From the NCBI GenBank assembly GCA_963576565.1, contig OY755038.1:63529622-63593621 (forward strand): a stretch of DNA of 64,000 nucleotides. The letters are read 5' to 3'. The position numbers and the translations under genes are program-made. Below the pieces are notes generated by a model, which was not told where the DNA came from, did no database searches, and worked only from the letters and a program-made list of their open reading frames with translations. The first letter of the stretch is position 1, and the number at the start of each line of letters is the position of its first letter. The stretch comes from Aspidapion aeneum. Its lineage: Eukaryota > Arthropoda > Insecta > Coleoptera > Brentidae. Below are positions 52,681 through 63,596 of the stretch, piece by piece.

Positions 52681-53198
52681 TCAAATTCGTATTATTTGTT
52701 TTTAAAGAAAAAAGTATGATTTGAAATTCAGTTAGTAAGAACTGTTATTAAAAAAAATATATAATTATAAAAGTGGGGAGATTTATACGGAGTAGACACT
52801 ATAACTTTTATCTTGTGGATACTAAGCAAGTAACATAATTTTTAATTGATTTTTTATATACAGGGATTCTAGGAATATCTTTGGGGGTATGTTGTTAATA
52901 AATAGAACCGAAAAAGCGGATATTGTGGAGTGCGAGCACAAAAAAACAGGTATATTTGCAAAGCTGCTAATTTTTTGATATATCCGGACTACTTTCATGT
53001 GAAGTGTAACAACCTTGCCCTATCATCGCCTTTTTCTGACCAATGTGCTCTTTCGTCTGTCTGCGTCTCAGAAACGGCTGCTTGGCACCCTATGGATTTG
53101 CTTAGGAACCCTGTAAAACATTTTTTAAGCAAAATTTTAACCCCGTCGGTTGACCCGCTTTATTTAAAGTGCGATAAACAAGAATGATGTACCTGAGT
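52681..53198. other. Unassigned DNA
   Basis: An 85-codon frame at 52930-53187 is Cys-containing but matches no domain I know, and no other support for a gene is seen. Confidence 0.4.
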
Positions 53199-53484
53199 TA
53201 ATAGGGACTTATTGGAATAAAACCTGACTTTATTTTAGAGTCGACTTTATTTTGACACATTTAAACAGAAAACCAACAGCTGACCTCTCAAAATTGACAT
53301 TCCAAGCCAAATTTAATAATAAAGACGCTAACTTTCATTTAATAAATACCGACAATAATAAATCCGGTTTTTAAATACACAAAGGCCGAATTTTGAAGCA
53401 GAGCAGCTGCTTTTTATATGCAAATCTGTCACCATAGGGTCGATGTTTAAATAAGGTCAGGTTTTATTCCAATAAGTGTCTATT
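53199..53484. mobile_element. MITE with ACTTATTGGAATAAAACC ends, about 286 bp
   Basis: The left end ACTTATTGGAATAAAACCTG and the right end, its reverse complement CAGGTTTTATTCCAATAAGT, are exact; weaker matching extends a further ~15 bases on each side. The interior has CTAACTTTCATTTAATAAA and CCGGTTTTTAAATACACAAA, shared with 61527-61757. No protein is encoded. Confidence 0.8.
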
Positions 53485-53563
53485 GCAGATGAAAACTTAC
53501 TATATTATTTATACTTTATAATTGATGTATCGCATATGTATAATTTCCTTTTGTTCATTTTAC

Positions 53564-53744
53564 GGTCACCACATGGGCGTAGTCAGGGTGGGGCAGGGTG
53601 TTGCACTTGCCCCACCCTGGCTTGTCACCTGCCCCATCCTGGCTTCAGCTCATTTAGTAATACGAGAATTAAAGGGGAGCTATAATTTTTTTTCCTTTTT
53701 TGCCCCACCCTGAGCGAGACCCTGACTACGCCCATGGGTCACCA
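53564..53744. mobile_element. 165-bp hAT MITE (53572-53736) with its 8-bp target duplication
   Basis: The element has perfect 18-bp inverted ends CATGGGCGTAGTCAGGGT. It is flanked by exact 8-bp duplications GGTCACCA (53564-53571 and 53737-53744). The 8-bp duplication and the GGCGTAG terminus identify hAT. The interior repeats TGCCCCACCCTG-type blocks. It sits inside the satellite-like repeat, at GGTCACCATCTT. Confidence 0.92.
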
Positions 53745-54480
53745 TCTTAAATATTTCAAGCTGGTGACTGATGCTCTAAAGTCATTGGTTAGCCTTATAA
53801 TAGAGCTATTAAAATTTGTGAAACATCTTTGATAAAACTGTTTGGTTTTCACTATCTCCAACGTCGATCACAGGGATACGAGTGATCCCCGTCTGGAACA
53901 CGTCCTGATAGTCAGGAAAAAGTGATCCATGCCAGTTTTAACAAGTTCCCAATGAAAGCATCAAGCCAGCAGTATAACTCAATGTCGGTAGGGGTATTTT
54001 CCCTCGGTGTAGTTGTTTCTGTTGGTTTCACAAAATCTTTAATAAAGTTTGTTCGTTAAGGCTCCACAAAAACAGTTTCATTGTTTAACCCATAAATACT
54101 CTCCCCACTTCAACAAATCACCAGTGAGTCTTTTTCAAACAATAAATTTGCATTCAGCGGACTCGAAAACCCTATAAGGAGGGTATGATATGCATATGCT
54201 TTTTTTATGAATTTTTGCCCACCGTCGCCATCTTGAATATTTCAAAATGGTGGCTGATGCGCAAAAGTCATTGATAAGTTTTTTAACAGGGTTGAGAAAA
54301 GCTGTCAAAATCTGGAAAATACTTGATTAAGGTCTCTTCGTTAAATCTGCACATAAACATATTTTAACCCTAATTCATATAATAAATTCCCCTTCCCCCC
54401 ACGTCTATAAATTACCACCAAATTTTTTTTAACTGCAGATTTGGATTCGACGGACCCAAAACCTTAGATTCGGCGTATCG
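53745..54480 (-). repeat. Satellite-like repeat, inverted copies
   Basis: Read on the minus strand, the same landmarks as at 52264-52680 appear about twice, roughly 485 bases apart: AAATATTCAAGATGGCGACG (near 54225-54245 and 53745), CTCAACCCTGTT, and GGTTTTCGAGTCCGCTGAAT. Copies are well diverged. Confidence 0.65.
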
Positions 54481-55004
54481 CTGGCCTATGTTTACAGATT
54501 AATTTTTTTCCTAAAAGTACCCCTCCTCCGTTGAGGTACCCCACAAAAAAAAATTGTGCTAAATTTCAATTTCAGCGGCCACAGGCCGGCTGAAATAATG
54601 TTCCGAACATCTATGTTTTTTCTTATGATTTTTCTTAATACCCAAGGGTGCCAGAGTGGCATCACTCGGATTCTTAATAGAGCACATTGAGTAACAAAAT
54701 CAGTAAAAAAAAAATTAAACCATTCATTTCCTTCTTGAGGAAAAAGTAGCTGTTTTGCAACTAGACTAATTCTGGATTGCTGAGAAAACTAGAAAATAAA
54801 TATCTTTTATCTGATGTATTACAGCTAATTAGGAAATGGGAATAGGTACATATTTATTTTATTAAAAATTTATGGTTTTGAAATAAAAACTGAATTTTCT
54901 GTTGTAAAATTTCCCTCCCTTTTATTTGAAAATTTTTGACAAATAAAAAGAAACCTGTTTTTCAGTTTATTTAATCTCGCTTATTCAGTGCAACGACATA
55001 TGTA
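54481..55004. other. Unassigned DNA
   Basis: No gene or repeat was recognised. Confidence 0.4.
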
Positions 55005-55463
55005 TAAAGGGTGTACCAGACCACCCGTCCACCCCTTTTATAACCTAGGGGAAAAGTTTATTTACTGATCCAAAAAATTACTTGAGTACGCTCTTTTGAT
55101 TATTGGTAGATGTTTTCAACTTTGAGAATCGATCGGAAGTGGCCTATTTAGGCCTGGAGTCCGTTTTTCAAATAGGGCTGGGCATATATTTAAAAAAATA
55201 ATGACGTTTAAGAAAAAATGTTTCAAATAAAAGGTACATATTTTCTTGCGCAGTATCCGAATGCGTTGCAAAATTATGGCCATCCCTATTCAAAAAATGG
55301 ACTTTAGACCTGAATAGGCCACTTCCGGTCGGCGCCGGAATCTAAAAATACCAACAATTGAACGAGCGTACTCGATATGGCTACAATCAATTTTTAGATT
55401 ATTGAAAAAATCCATCCCCTAGGTTTTAAAAGGGGTGGACGGGTGGTCGGGGACACTCCGTAT
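55005..55463. mobile_element. Foldback MITE with GGGTGTACC/GGACACTCC ends, ~460 bp
   Basis: The left arm (GACCACCCGTCCACCCCTTT, AACCTAGGGGA) is mirrored by the right arm (TCCCCTAGGTTTTAAAAGGG, TGGACGGGTGGTC). Pairing continues inward through AAGTGGCCTATTTAGGCCTG against GACCTGAATAGGCCACTTCC, so the element is mostly arms. TA borders both sides. A Tc1/mariner-mobilised MITE is likely. Confidence 0.8.
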
Positions 55464-56060
55464 ATAAATATGGTCTACCAATTCTTAATTTTTTATGAAG
55501 CTGTTGATATTTTTAAATTTTTTGAACCGAGCTTAACACGTATAGCAATTTTCAACTAAATCGCGAAAACCGTTTTGTGATCTATAAGTATAGTCGGCAA
55601 GGTATAAAATTTTCGATTTCCCTTTAATGTTGCAAAGTTTGCAGTTCCGCAATTTGGACCTTTAAACTAAAGGGTGTGATTAAAGGGCGTGACTGTCTGC
55701 TTTTAACCTCAAACCAGATATTGCTGTTGGATTATTTGGAACGCCTACTCGATATTACTTAGCAAGCCAGACGGGTTGAGAATTTGGCAATTTCCATGTT
55801 TTTTGCAATATTGCCACACAATTACTTTAAAGTTTAGCGATTCGTTATGTACTGTCTGTCGAGATTTCAATATTTAATTTAAGGACGGATTTGGTTTTAA
55901 AAGGATTAATATACCGGGTGACCCATAAAATTTTAAACTAAATATATTTTACAATATTTATTTGTTTTATTATAGGCGCGGATGTATGGGGGGTGGGAAA
56001 GGGGGAAATTTCCTTCCTACAAATCACATATTATATTCTGTTTTGACACACATAATCTCC
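55464..56060. other. Unassigned DNA
   Basis: No gene is recognised. Short motifs near 55912 (ACCGGGTGACCCATAAAAT) resemble transposon ends but have no partner. Confidence 0.4.
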
Positions 56061-56170
56061 ATATCATAATTTTTGAGATAACTTTTTGACACTCATCAGC
56101 TGTTTACCATAACAAATAGCATAGGTCAACGAAAAAAAGTCGTAAAAAGTTGTCCCAAAAATAATGATAT
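56061..56170. mobile_element. 110-bp foldback MITE, copy 2
   Basis: It is the same element as 41807-41915: ATATCATAATTTTTGAGATA at the left, AAAATAATGATAT at the right, and the same CAGCTGTTTACC centre. Confidence 0.8.
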
Positions 56171-56243
56171 GAAGTTTAATACACGTTCTGGTAAGATTTC
56201 TAGGACAATCAGCCGTCGGCGGGCCAACTTGCCGACGGTATAA

Positions 56244-56550
56244 CTTGCTGCCAGTGGCGGATCCAGGGGGGGGGGGGGGGGCACTGGGGGCACTTGCACC
56301 CTCCCCACCCCCCCTCCCCCCCGAGAATTTTTCGAATATACAAAAAATGAGTAAAAAGTAATGTTTTTGCTAATAAAATTCAATATTTTTGCTTGCGGCG
56401 CATGAAAGTGTCTATTGTTATTATCATCGAAACTACAGCCACTGACTAATTCAAAAAAAAATATATACCGTTTTTACCAACAGAGAATGTCACCTAAAGT
56501 GCCCCCCTCCCCCCCCGAGAAGCACCTCTGGATCCGCCTTTGCTTGCTGC
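56244..56550. mobile_element. 291-bp hAT MITE (56252-56542) with 8-bp target duplication
   Basis: Ends CAGTGGCGGATCCAG and CTGGATCCGCCTTTG match in inverted orientation at 13 of 15 bases. Exact 8-bp duplications CTTGCTGC flank them (56244-56251 and 56543-56550). A long G run (about 17) follows the left end and C runs precede the right end. No protein is encoded. Confidence 0.9.
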
Positions 56551-57330
56551 CAACCCGATTCGCTCTCGGGCCAACTCGCCGCTGAGACAACTCGCGGCCG
56601 CTCTACCTTCCTTTGTTAAAATGTATCAACTCAATTTTTTTTTGTTATCCACATACGTGCATACACCAGTAGTCCCATACCATTGGTTAGAACGTCCTTA
56701 CTTTATTTATCAATGGTGGAATCACTAAAATGTATTGTTCGATGTTCGCAAATTATGCTTAATTAAGGAGGGCAGCGCTGTAGTTTTAAATTGGAATTTT
56801 ACGGTTATATAATAATTTAGTCTGATTTCGTATATTATTGTATAATTCTTACAATAGCTTAGCGCGCGGCTTGTTGCGTGCTCGCGAGGGTGCCTTTTTG
56901 ACGTACACAATAGCGGGTATCCGTTCGTTGTTAGAAGCTCGAAGCTCGTGGCTCGCTAATGAGTACCCGGCTTTATATTGGTAAAAATCGACCTCCTTCT
57001 TCATGACAAACTTTGGAATATTTAAATATTACATCAAAAATGACAAAAGGCCCAGATAGGCCTAATTTATTAATGTGTCACAAACCCCAAATTCCAGTCG
57101 AAATCCTATAAACACATATGAGCATTCCAAAAATATTATTTTGTCCCGTGCAATGAATTATATACGAAGTAACTGGAACGGCCACGGCTATGCATTACGT
57201 ATATGGGACACTGAGGCGAAAATTTAAAGAGTTTTTTTAGAGAGAGAAAATGAATGGAAACCACTGCAACCTTTCTCTTTCTAGGTTTATCCACCGGTGG
57301 TATTCTGTGAACTTAATACTTTAAAGAGAT
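56551..57330. other. Unassigned DNA, partly GC-rich
   Basis: The flank of the hAT element (56555-56610) repeats GGGCCAACT-CGCCG motifs also present before the element (56218-56240). Otherwise nothing is recognised. Confidence 0.4.
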
Positions 57331-57585
57331 TGTCATTTCGCTGCCTTGCTTTGATAGTGGCATAACTGGAAATGATAATTTCCAGGAAACGCTTTTTAAA
57401 AATAATGGCAAAGGCAAATATTTATATATTTTAGTTGCTTTAATTAAATCAATCAATAACTTACCCATGCTTGAAATAGACAATAAGGACAATTTTGTGG
57501 TAAAAATATATACAATACGATGAGAAGTTAGGTTTTACAGAGCATTTTTTTTAGTTGTGCGACTATCAAAGCAAAGCAGCGATTT
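57331..57585. repeat. Inverted repeat around GCTGCCTTGCTTTGATAGTG
   Basis: TTTCGCTGCCTTGCTTTGAT near 57338 is mirrored near 57560-57585 (ATCAAAGCAAAGCAGCGATT), with weaker pairing outward through ATTCTGTG and CACAGAAT. This is probably a decayed foldback element next to the one at 57631. Confidence 0.6.
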
Positions 57586-57630
57586 GTGATTTGTCATCAA
57601 AACCACAGAATGTCAACGGAGAATACACGT

Positions 57631-58116
57631 AAATAAATTGGCAAAAAATTTTTTTAAGTCACAAGCTTTTATAAAATGCACTAAAAATTAAAAAATAGTT
57701 TTCTAACATTCTAATATTATCGTAATAATAAAAGCGATGGCCGACTGATGGAAATTTTGACGATGTTAGCACAATAAGATATCCGTATCAATTAAATATC
57801 ACTATTTGCAAGAATCAATCTAGCAGAAAAATGCAGAGGTACCAAACCCACCCAACCCGACCCAAGATACCCCAGCGTTTCTCTGACATAGGTATGGCAA
57901 TGGCATAACATTGCGGCACATCAAACATATCTTTGATGACCTGCTATGTTGAATATTCTTTAAGTGTTAAGATCACAAATTTAGATTAACTTATGCTTTG
58001 ATTTGCGGCCATCGCTTTTATTATTAAGATAATATTAGAATGTTAGAAAATTATTTTTAAATTTTTAGTGCATTTTATAAGCTTGTGACTTTAAAATTTT
58101 TTTTACCAATTTATTT
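57631..58116. mobile_element. Foldback MITE with ~110-base arms, about 486 bp
   Basis: The left arm contains AAGTCACAAGCTTTTATAAA, TTCTAACATTCTAATATTAT and AAAGCGATGGCCG (57631-57742). The right arm (58005-58116) is its reverse complement with a few differences. The ~260-base centre is unrelated and noncoding. Confidence 0.8.
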
Positions 58117-58279
58117 TCTACTTTTTAGTCTCAGCTATCTACTCTATTAAATGAAAATATTTGTTCAATAACAGAACAGAAGAGTTTATTTCAGATTATA
58201 ATGAAATCGCTGATCGTGAGTTGTTTGGAAACTCATTTTTCTATTGGGGAAGGAGAGGGTGGAGGTAGAGGTAGAAATA

Positions 58280-58520
58280 CATTTTTTGTTTGGGCTGTAT
58301 TGCCATCGGACCTTTATGCATATACCAAATTTTATAAAAGTCATTTGAAGTGAAGTGTGTCAAAAACGTAAGGATATTTTTTTCTTAATGTTGTATTGTC
58401 ATGGGACCACTATGTGTGTACCAAATTTCATCCAAATCGGATAATGGGAAGTGTGCCAAAAACGCTTCACAAGATTTGATAGATAGTTAGATAGTTAGAT
58501 AGAACATCTGAAGCTAAATA
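58280..58520. repeat. Tandem ~105-base repeats ending in a TTAGATAG microsatellite
   Basis: TGTATTGCCATCGGACCTTT ... GTGTCAAAAACG recurs about 105 bases later as TGTATTGTCATGGGACCACT ... GTGCCAAAAACG, followed by short GATAGTTA runs. The TACCAAATTTCATCCAAATC block resembles the one beside the GACA run at 22260, which suggests a related repeat architecture. Confidence 0.55.
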
Positions 58521-58622
58521 AAAGCTTGTAAAAAGAAAAGGTATCACCTCCTGCGCAGCGTGCTCTCTCTACAAAAAATATCCAATATTTTTTCCTTACT
58601 TTGCATATTATGGCCTATTCAG

Positions 58623-58623
<1 letters not shown>

Positions 58624-58661
<38 letters not shown>
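58624..58661. repeat. (TA)n microsatellite
   Basis: About 19 uninterrupted TA dinucleotides, followed by GATAGAGA. Confidence 0.95.
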
Positions 58662-58663
<2 letters not shown>

Positions 58664-59351
58664 TAGAGATTATTGATCCCGTGACGTAAGGCTTTATACA
58701 AAACGGTTTACTATTTTTGAAAAATATTTTGAGGAGCAAGAAATAGACATTTTCAAAATATCCTCAGGTTACCCTGGCCACAAAAAGAAAATAAGAAACT
58801 AGCCAGAGGGAACCAAGTCAAGATTTATCCTGTTTAGAGATAATAAAATGGAAAATAGTGTCAATCTTTAAGGAGTTAAAATTCAAAAGATACTTAAAGT
58901 TTATATATATTTAAAGGAAAAAAAAACATCATAATATCCATTATTAATCGACAAATATCTTTCTGTAGTTTGAAAAATGTGTCTTAGTTATTCTGAAGTA
59001 CGAAAGATTTCGGCGCACGCGCACTCTGTTATGAATTAGTTTTAAGAATTTTCGCAGAGGAAAATGCTGGGTGTATCGAAAAAAATATATAACACTGACT
59101 GTTTGTCCTATCGCGGCGATATTTTTATTTGACAGTTTATAAAGAAAATCGATCAAGGGTATTTGTACTTAAAATATCGGAAATTTGGACGATAACTACG
59201 TAACGTATAATGATTTTTTTGAAGTTTGTTCTTTTTTATAAAATGTATTGCCGCGTCTACCACAAACTAAAATTTTGACTTCCCCAGCGAAACAAATAAG
59301 AGAGGGGTCTGTTTTAAAGCAAATTCCTAAACTACCTAACGAATTAAAGTA
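58662..59351. other. Unassigned DNA
   Basis: No gene was recognised. It may include the 3' flank of the transposase relic. Confidence 0.4.
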
Positions 59352-60400
59352 TCAAAAATGCCACCCACTCTGTGCTAAGCAGTATCCGAGCCTGTTATAA
59401 AATTCAGTTCGGATATTACTTAGCATTTCAGGTCTCACTGATTGTAAGGTGGTGATTATTTTTGTCCGAAGTTCATCCAAACTGGTCGCTCTTAAATGGT
59501 CATGCGAATAACCTTGGCTTTTTGTATAGTCCCAAAAAAAATCATTGGGTACCAAATCTAGTAATCTCGGAGGACAGCACTAATAGTACCTTGCATGCTT
59601 GTAATAATCCGCCTTGGAAACGTTTAATTCAAAAACACTCTCACAGGCAAAGTGTCATGAGCTGGGCAACTATCTTGCATAAACTAAACTCGGTTAAAAT
59701 CAAGATTTGGCACCTGCCGAATTGCAGGAATTACATGATCCTGCAAAAGAGCTAAATAATTTTTCTTTCGTAAATTATCATTGATGAAAAAATAATCAAT
59801 GATATTGTCACCAAAAATCCCAGTCCAGATGTTAAGTTTTTGACGATCCTGAGTCCGTTCTGCAGTATACAAATGTTTATTTTTTCGTGACCAGTAACAA
59901 ACAATAAAAGGATTGTGATCGCCGTGAATGGAAAAAGAAATTTCGTCTGTAAAACCAATTTTTTTAATAAAATTTTCATCCTGGTTCGCTTTTTAAATCA
60001 TCGCTTTACAAAATTCGATTGTCTGGAACTGATCATCTGGAAAAATGTATTTTCTTTACTTTAAAACTCCGGTACCCATATCCTTTTAAAATGTTTCGGA
60101 CTGGAACAAGGAGTGAAAGCTTCTGCTGTGGCACAAATCATAGTTCGCGCCTTTCCTTCTCCTTTTCCATTTCACGAACAAGAGGTACTTCTCCACCAGT
60201 AAATTTGTGGTATAAATTGACACATCCCGTTCTTCGAAAATGGCTCTTTATTTTTTGGATCGTGCTACGGCTTGGAATATATCTTCTTTCAAACGCGACA
60301 ATAAATAAATTTGCAACACCTTGAAAGCTATTTTCCCCGAAATATCACTGAAATATCTGTACTTTTTCCTGAACTCTGAACAAATATTCACTTCTCATTT
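59352..60400 (-). pseudogene. Tc1/mariner-type (DDE_3) transposase relic
   Basis: Minus-strand reading in shifting frames gives, in order: a block around GFTDEISFSIHGDHN (near 59930), TAERTQDRQKLNIWTGIFGD (59800-59870), FMQDSCPAH, a degenerate QDGAPAH-type box (59660-59690), and VPNDFFWDYTKSQGY with a downstream tail ending in FYNRLGYCLAQSGWHF (59352-59555). These match the catalytic core of insect Tc1/mariner-superfamily transposases, where the last Asp lies in a SPDLTPLDFF-type box. Stops and frameshifts lie between all blocks, so it is inactive. The N-terminal part (to about 60400) is too decayed to read. Confidence 0.75.
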
Positions 60401-61526
60401 GCTGGCTGTGCATGACGGAACGACAAAAAACTTCGTGAGGACAAGAGGTCACGACGTATTCCCCTACTTTTATACCACCAGCTCTAATTCGGGTCTAAAA
60501 GAGCGAAAAATATTTATATAGAAAGATAGATAGATACCGCTCAAAATATATTTTTCTCTCTAACACGCATTAAGCACAGGAAGCAGTTTATGAATCCTAT
60601 GTCTTTTAACTATGCTATGCTATACTATATATACTAGCTAACCAAAAGACATTGGGGGCTCCATCAGGGGCTTACTAGAGTAGTCTAGGAAAGTGTACTA
60701 CTAGTCAAGGAGCAGGCGTCTTCAGAAATAGTAGCATCATAGATGGGTATATCTAACCAACCACTTTAAACTATGAACGTCATTTCTGGGTCTCAGGTGG
60801 AGTCAGAGGTCGTTGTACGTATATCTTCTCTAAATTTTAAACCAGCCATTTATGATATGGCAATATGCACTATTGACAGCGGCTTTCAAAACGTAATCAC
60901 TCTACGCCTGTGTAAGAGTATAGATACAGAAGGCGTAATTGAAGTGGCCAGAAAAGGCCTACGTTAAATATTATTCCTTCTAAAAATATAAAATTACAAT
61001 AGGAAATCTCGCTTTAAACATAAATATTTTGTTTTTTTACTCCGAACGTATAATAAAAATGTGTCCAAACTTTAAGGAAAAAATCCTTTTTACTTTACAT
61101 CAAGTTTCTTTTTATCCCTCGTTAAACTAAACTCATAAAACTAATTTTCAGCATAAAAGAACCAACCCTTTGCGGATAAAAAAGGACCGCCTTGCCGCAC
61201 GGAATTTCTTGATTGTAGCAAAATCCTTTTGCTTCAACTCGTGATCAAAAAAATACTTAGAAGAAGCTTTTTGTCACATTAACGCATAGTTTCGTAAGTT
61301 TGACCTATCCTACTTCCATTGTTAAATATATACTAGTAGTTGGGTATTTCAAAATTACATAAGAAACTTTTAATAGACATTAAATCGATTTAAAGGAACG
61401 AAAAGGTGAGATGCAAACAATAGGTATTTACTTCACAAGTACGGAATGTAATATTTTACCGCACGCGACGGCAGTTGGCCGAACGACGCGGAGGGGAGTT
61501 CAGTCAAGACATCAAAAGCGGTGAAG
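60401..61526. other. Unassigned AT-rich DNA
   Basis: A 64-codon frame at 60773-60967 is in a less AT-rich patch but matches nothing I know. No repeat was recognised. Confidence 0.4.
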
Positions 61527-61757
61527 ACTTTATTCTGACAGATTTACAAAGAAAACTGAGAGCTGACCTCCCAAAATTGACATATTAAAGTCAAATTTAA
61601 AAATAAATTCGCTAACTTTCATTTAATAAAAACAGGCACTAATTAATCCGGTTCTTAAATACACAAAGGCAAAATTTTGAAAGACTACTTTTTATATGTA
61701 AATTTGTCACAATATTGTCGATTTTAAAATAAGGTCAGGTTTTATTCTATAAAACGC
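61527..61757. mobile_element. Second copy of the 53199-53484 MITE, ends decayed
   Basis: It shares AGCTGACCTCCCAAAATTGA, GCTAACTTTCATTTAATAAA and AATAAGGTCAGGTTTTATTC with the intact copy. The left end is less well kept. Confidence 0.75.
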
Positions 61758-62117
61758 AATTTACGAATCAGCAACCCTGTTTATGCCAAAGTGTTGTCAC
61801 AGTCGTGCCCAATGCCGGTTATCTTCACATTGATTAAAGTTTTTACATTATCTTTCTAAATGGTGGGAATTCCGGTCGCACTAAAACTTTAAAATGTCAA
61901 GACAGCTATTTGGATAGATTTTTTGCAAAATTAGATTGCATGGCCACATGGCTGTTAGTGCATTAGTCGGGCCGCCATTCACTATGGAAGAGACAAGCCC
62001 ACTATGGTGCAACTAAAAGAAAATATGAAGGAACTGTTCGACGTAAGGAGGGTATATCAGGAGCAAAAAAAGCAAACCCCATCAGGATCAGTTGCCATTC
62101 ATTTTCTGGCCGAACAC
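61758..62117. other. Unassigned DNA with a possible coding fragment
   Basis: On the + strand from about 62005 a short frame reads like MVQLKENMKELFDVRRVYQE and ends in TPSGS, a pattern seen in insect MADF-type proteins of transposon origin. It is too short and isolated to call a gene. Confidence 0.25.
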
Positions 62118-62335
62118 TTCTTTGTCGGACAAAAGGTCGAGAAACAAAAGGTCTAATGTACAAAAGGTCGAAAGATCAAAAGTACAAAAAGTTGAAATTA
62201 CATAAGGTCGAATAAAAAATGGTCGAAATTACAAAAGTCGAAAATACAAAACGTCGAAAAAACAAAAATTCGAAATAACTAAAAATTGAAATTACGAAAC
62301 GTTGAAATAACATAAGGTCAAAATGTAATAAGTAT
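62118..62335. repeat. Minisatellite of ACAAAAGGTCGAAAT-like units
   Basis: About a dozen units of 15-17 bases with A-rich spacing; GTCGAAA or GTTGAAAT recurs in each. Units are too varied for a recent array. Confidence 0.8.
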
Positions 62336-63130
62336 CTCGAAAAAAATAGTAAAATTAAAACTAAAAAGATTACTAAACCTACCCTGAGATGGTTGTGTTG
62401 GTGTGCAAAAAAAAACTAAAACTCAAAAAAATATAACCAGATCAGGTAGAATTTTTAAATATTAAGTTTTTGCAACAAAAAATTGTTTATATTGGAAAGT
62501 AAATTTTTACTTAAAAAACCATTATCTTATAAAAAGTTTATGGTGCCGCGATTTACGGCCGACAAGCCGGTGTTAGCCAAAAGAAAAATGATAAATACAA
62601 GTAAGCTAACAAAGTTTTCTCCATGCCAGAAAATCTCGCCTTTTAAGAACGAGTTCGGACACATTATGCCCTTAAGTTTATTACTGGATTTAGCTAAAGG
62701 TACTGGATATAAAATATATCATAGGGTAGAAAATTTTAATTAAATGATGGGTTCATCTGAGCATTTTTAGAAAAATTAGAACCCCTAAAATAAGGTTTTG
62801 ACACATACAGCTTTTTTTCAAATGAGTTAATACAATAACAATATTTATAAAATTGATATCTCCAGAGAATGTTTGCTATGATAGTGTTTTAGTACTGAAA
62901 TGTATAATCAGAAGGATTTTTAAAATAAAAATTATTTTGAGATAATTAAATATTTCTGTTCTGGTGTATCGCTGAAATTAATCGTTTTTTGACAAAACCA
63001 TTGTACATCGTAACCGTCGCTTATTACTTTAGGTTTTTAAGTTCTTGCAGCTTTTAAAGATATCTATAGTATGCCTATATAATAATAAACAGTTTTGCAT
63101 AAAGGGCAAAATTTGTCCATTAAGTTCTTA
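62336..63130. other. Unassigned DNA
   Basis: An 86-codon frame at 62483-62743 is unrecognised. No repeat was seen. Confidence 0.4.
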
Positions 63131-63475
63131 TCATAACAAAAACATTTCATGTAAAAAAAAAGCGTAAGTACGCGAAAATGGCATTCCGTAAAAAGAATTG
63201 AGATAAAAGTAAAGCCAAGTTCTTCAATACAAATTTCAAAATGCAAGGTTCTTACTAGTTTGGAAATGTTTTTTTAAGCTTTGCTATTACAGCCAAACTT
63301 CTATATGTTCAATTTACCTAATAGCCGTAATAGCCAAGTTTAGAAAAATATTTCCAAACTAGAAAGAACCTTTTATTTGTATTGGAGAACTTGGCTTTAC
63401 TTTTATCTCAGTTCTTTTTACGGAATGCCATTTTCGCGTACTTGAATTTTTTTACATGAAATGTTTTTGTTATGA
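63131..63475. mobile_element. Complete foldback MITE, 345 bp
   Basis: It starts TCATAACAAAAACATTTCAT and ends ATGAAATGTTTTTGTTATGA. The arms pair almost throughout (about 150 bases each), via TACGCGAAAATGGCATTCCG and AAGTAAAGCCAAGTTCT and their complements. A truncated relative is at 29712-29998. I could not assign a target duplication with confidence. Confidence 0.88.
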
Positions 63476-63596
63476 TTTCACTTCTTTTTTAAAGGAATTG
63501 GATAATACTTAATTTCTAAAGTAGTAAAATATGCGGAATATTGTTCAAAACTTTTGCAATGCCTTATTTAAATTGTTAAGGTTTTTTAATTTTTTT

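Noticed and set aside
53476..53713. Overlapping frames of 60-70 codons at the hAT MITE
   Set aside because: They run across the MITE and its inverted ends; their sequence is explained by the element.
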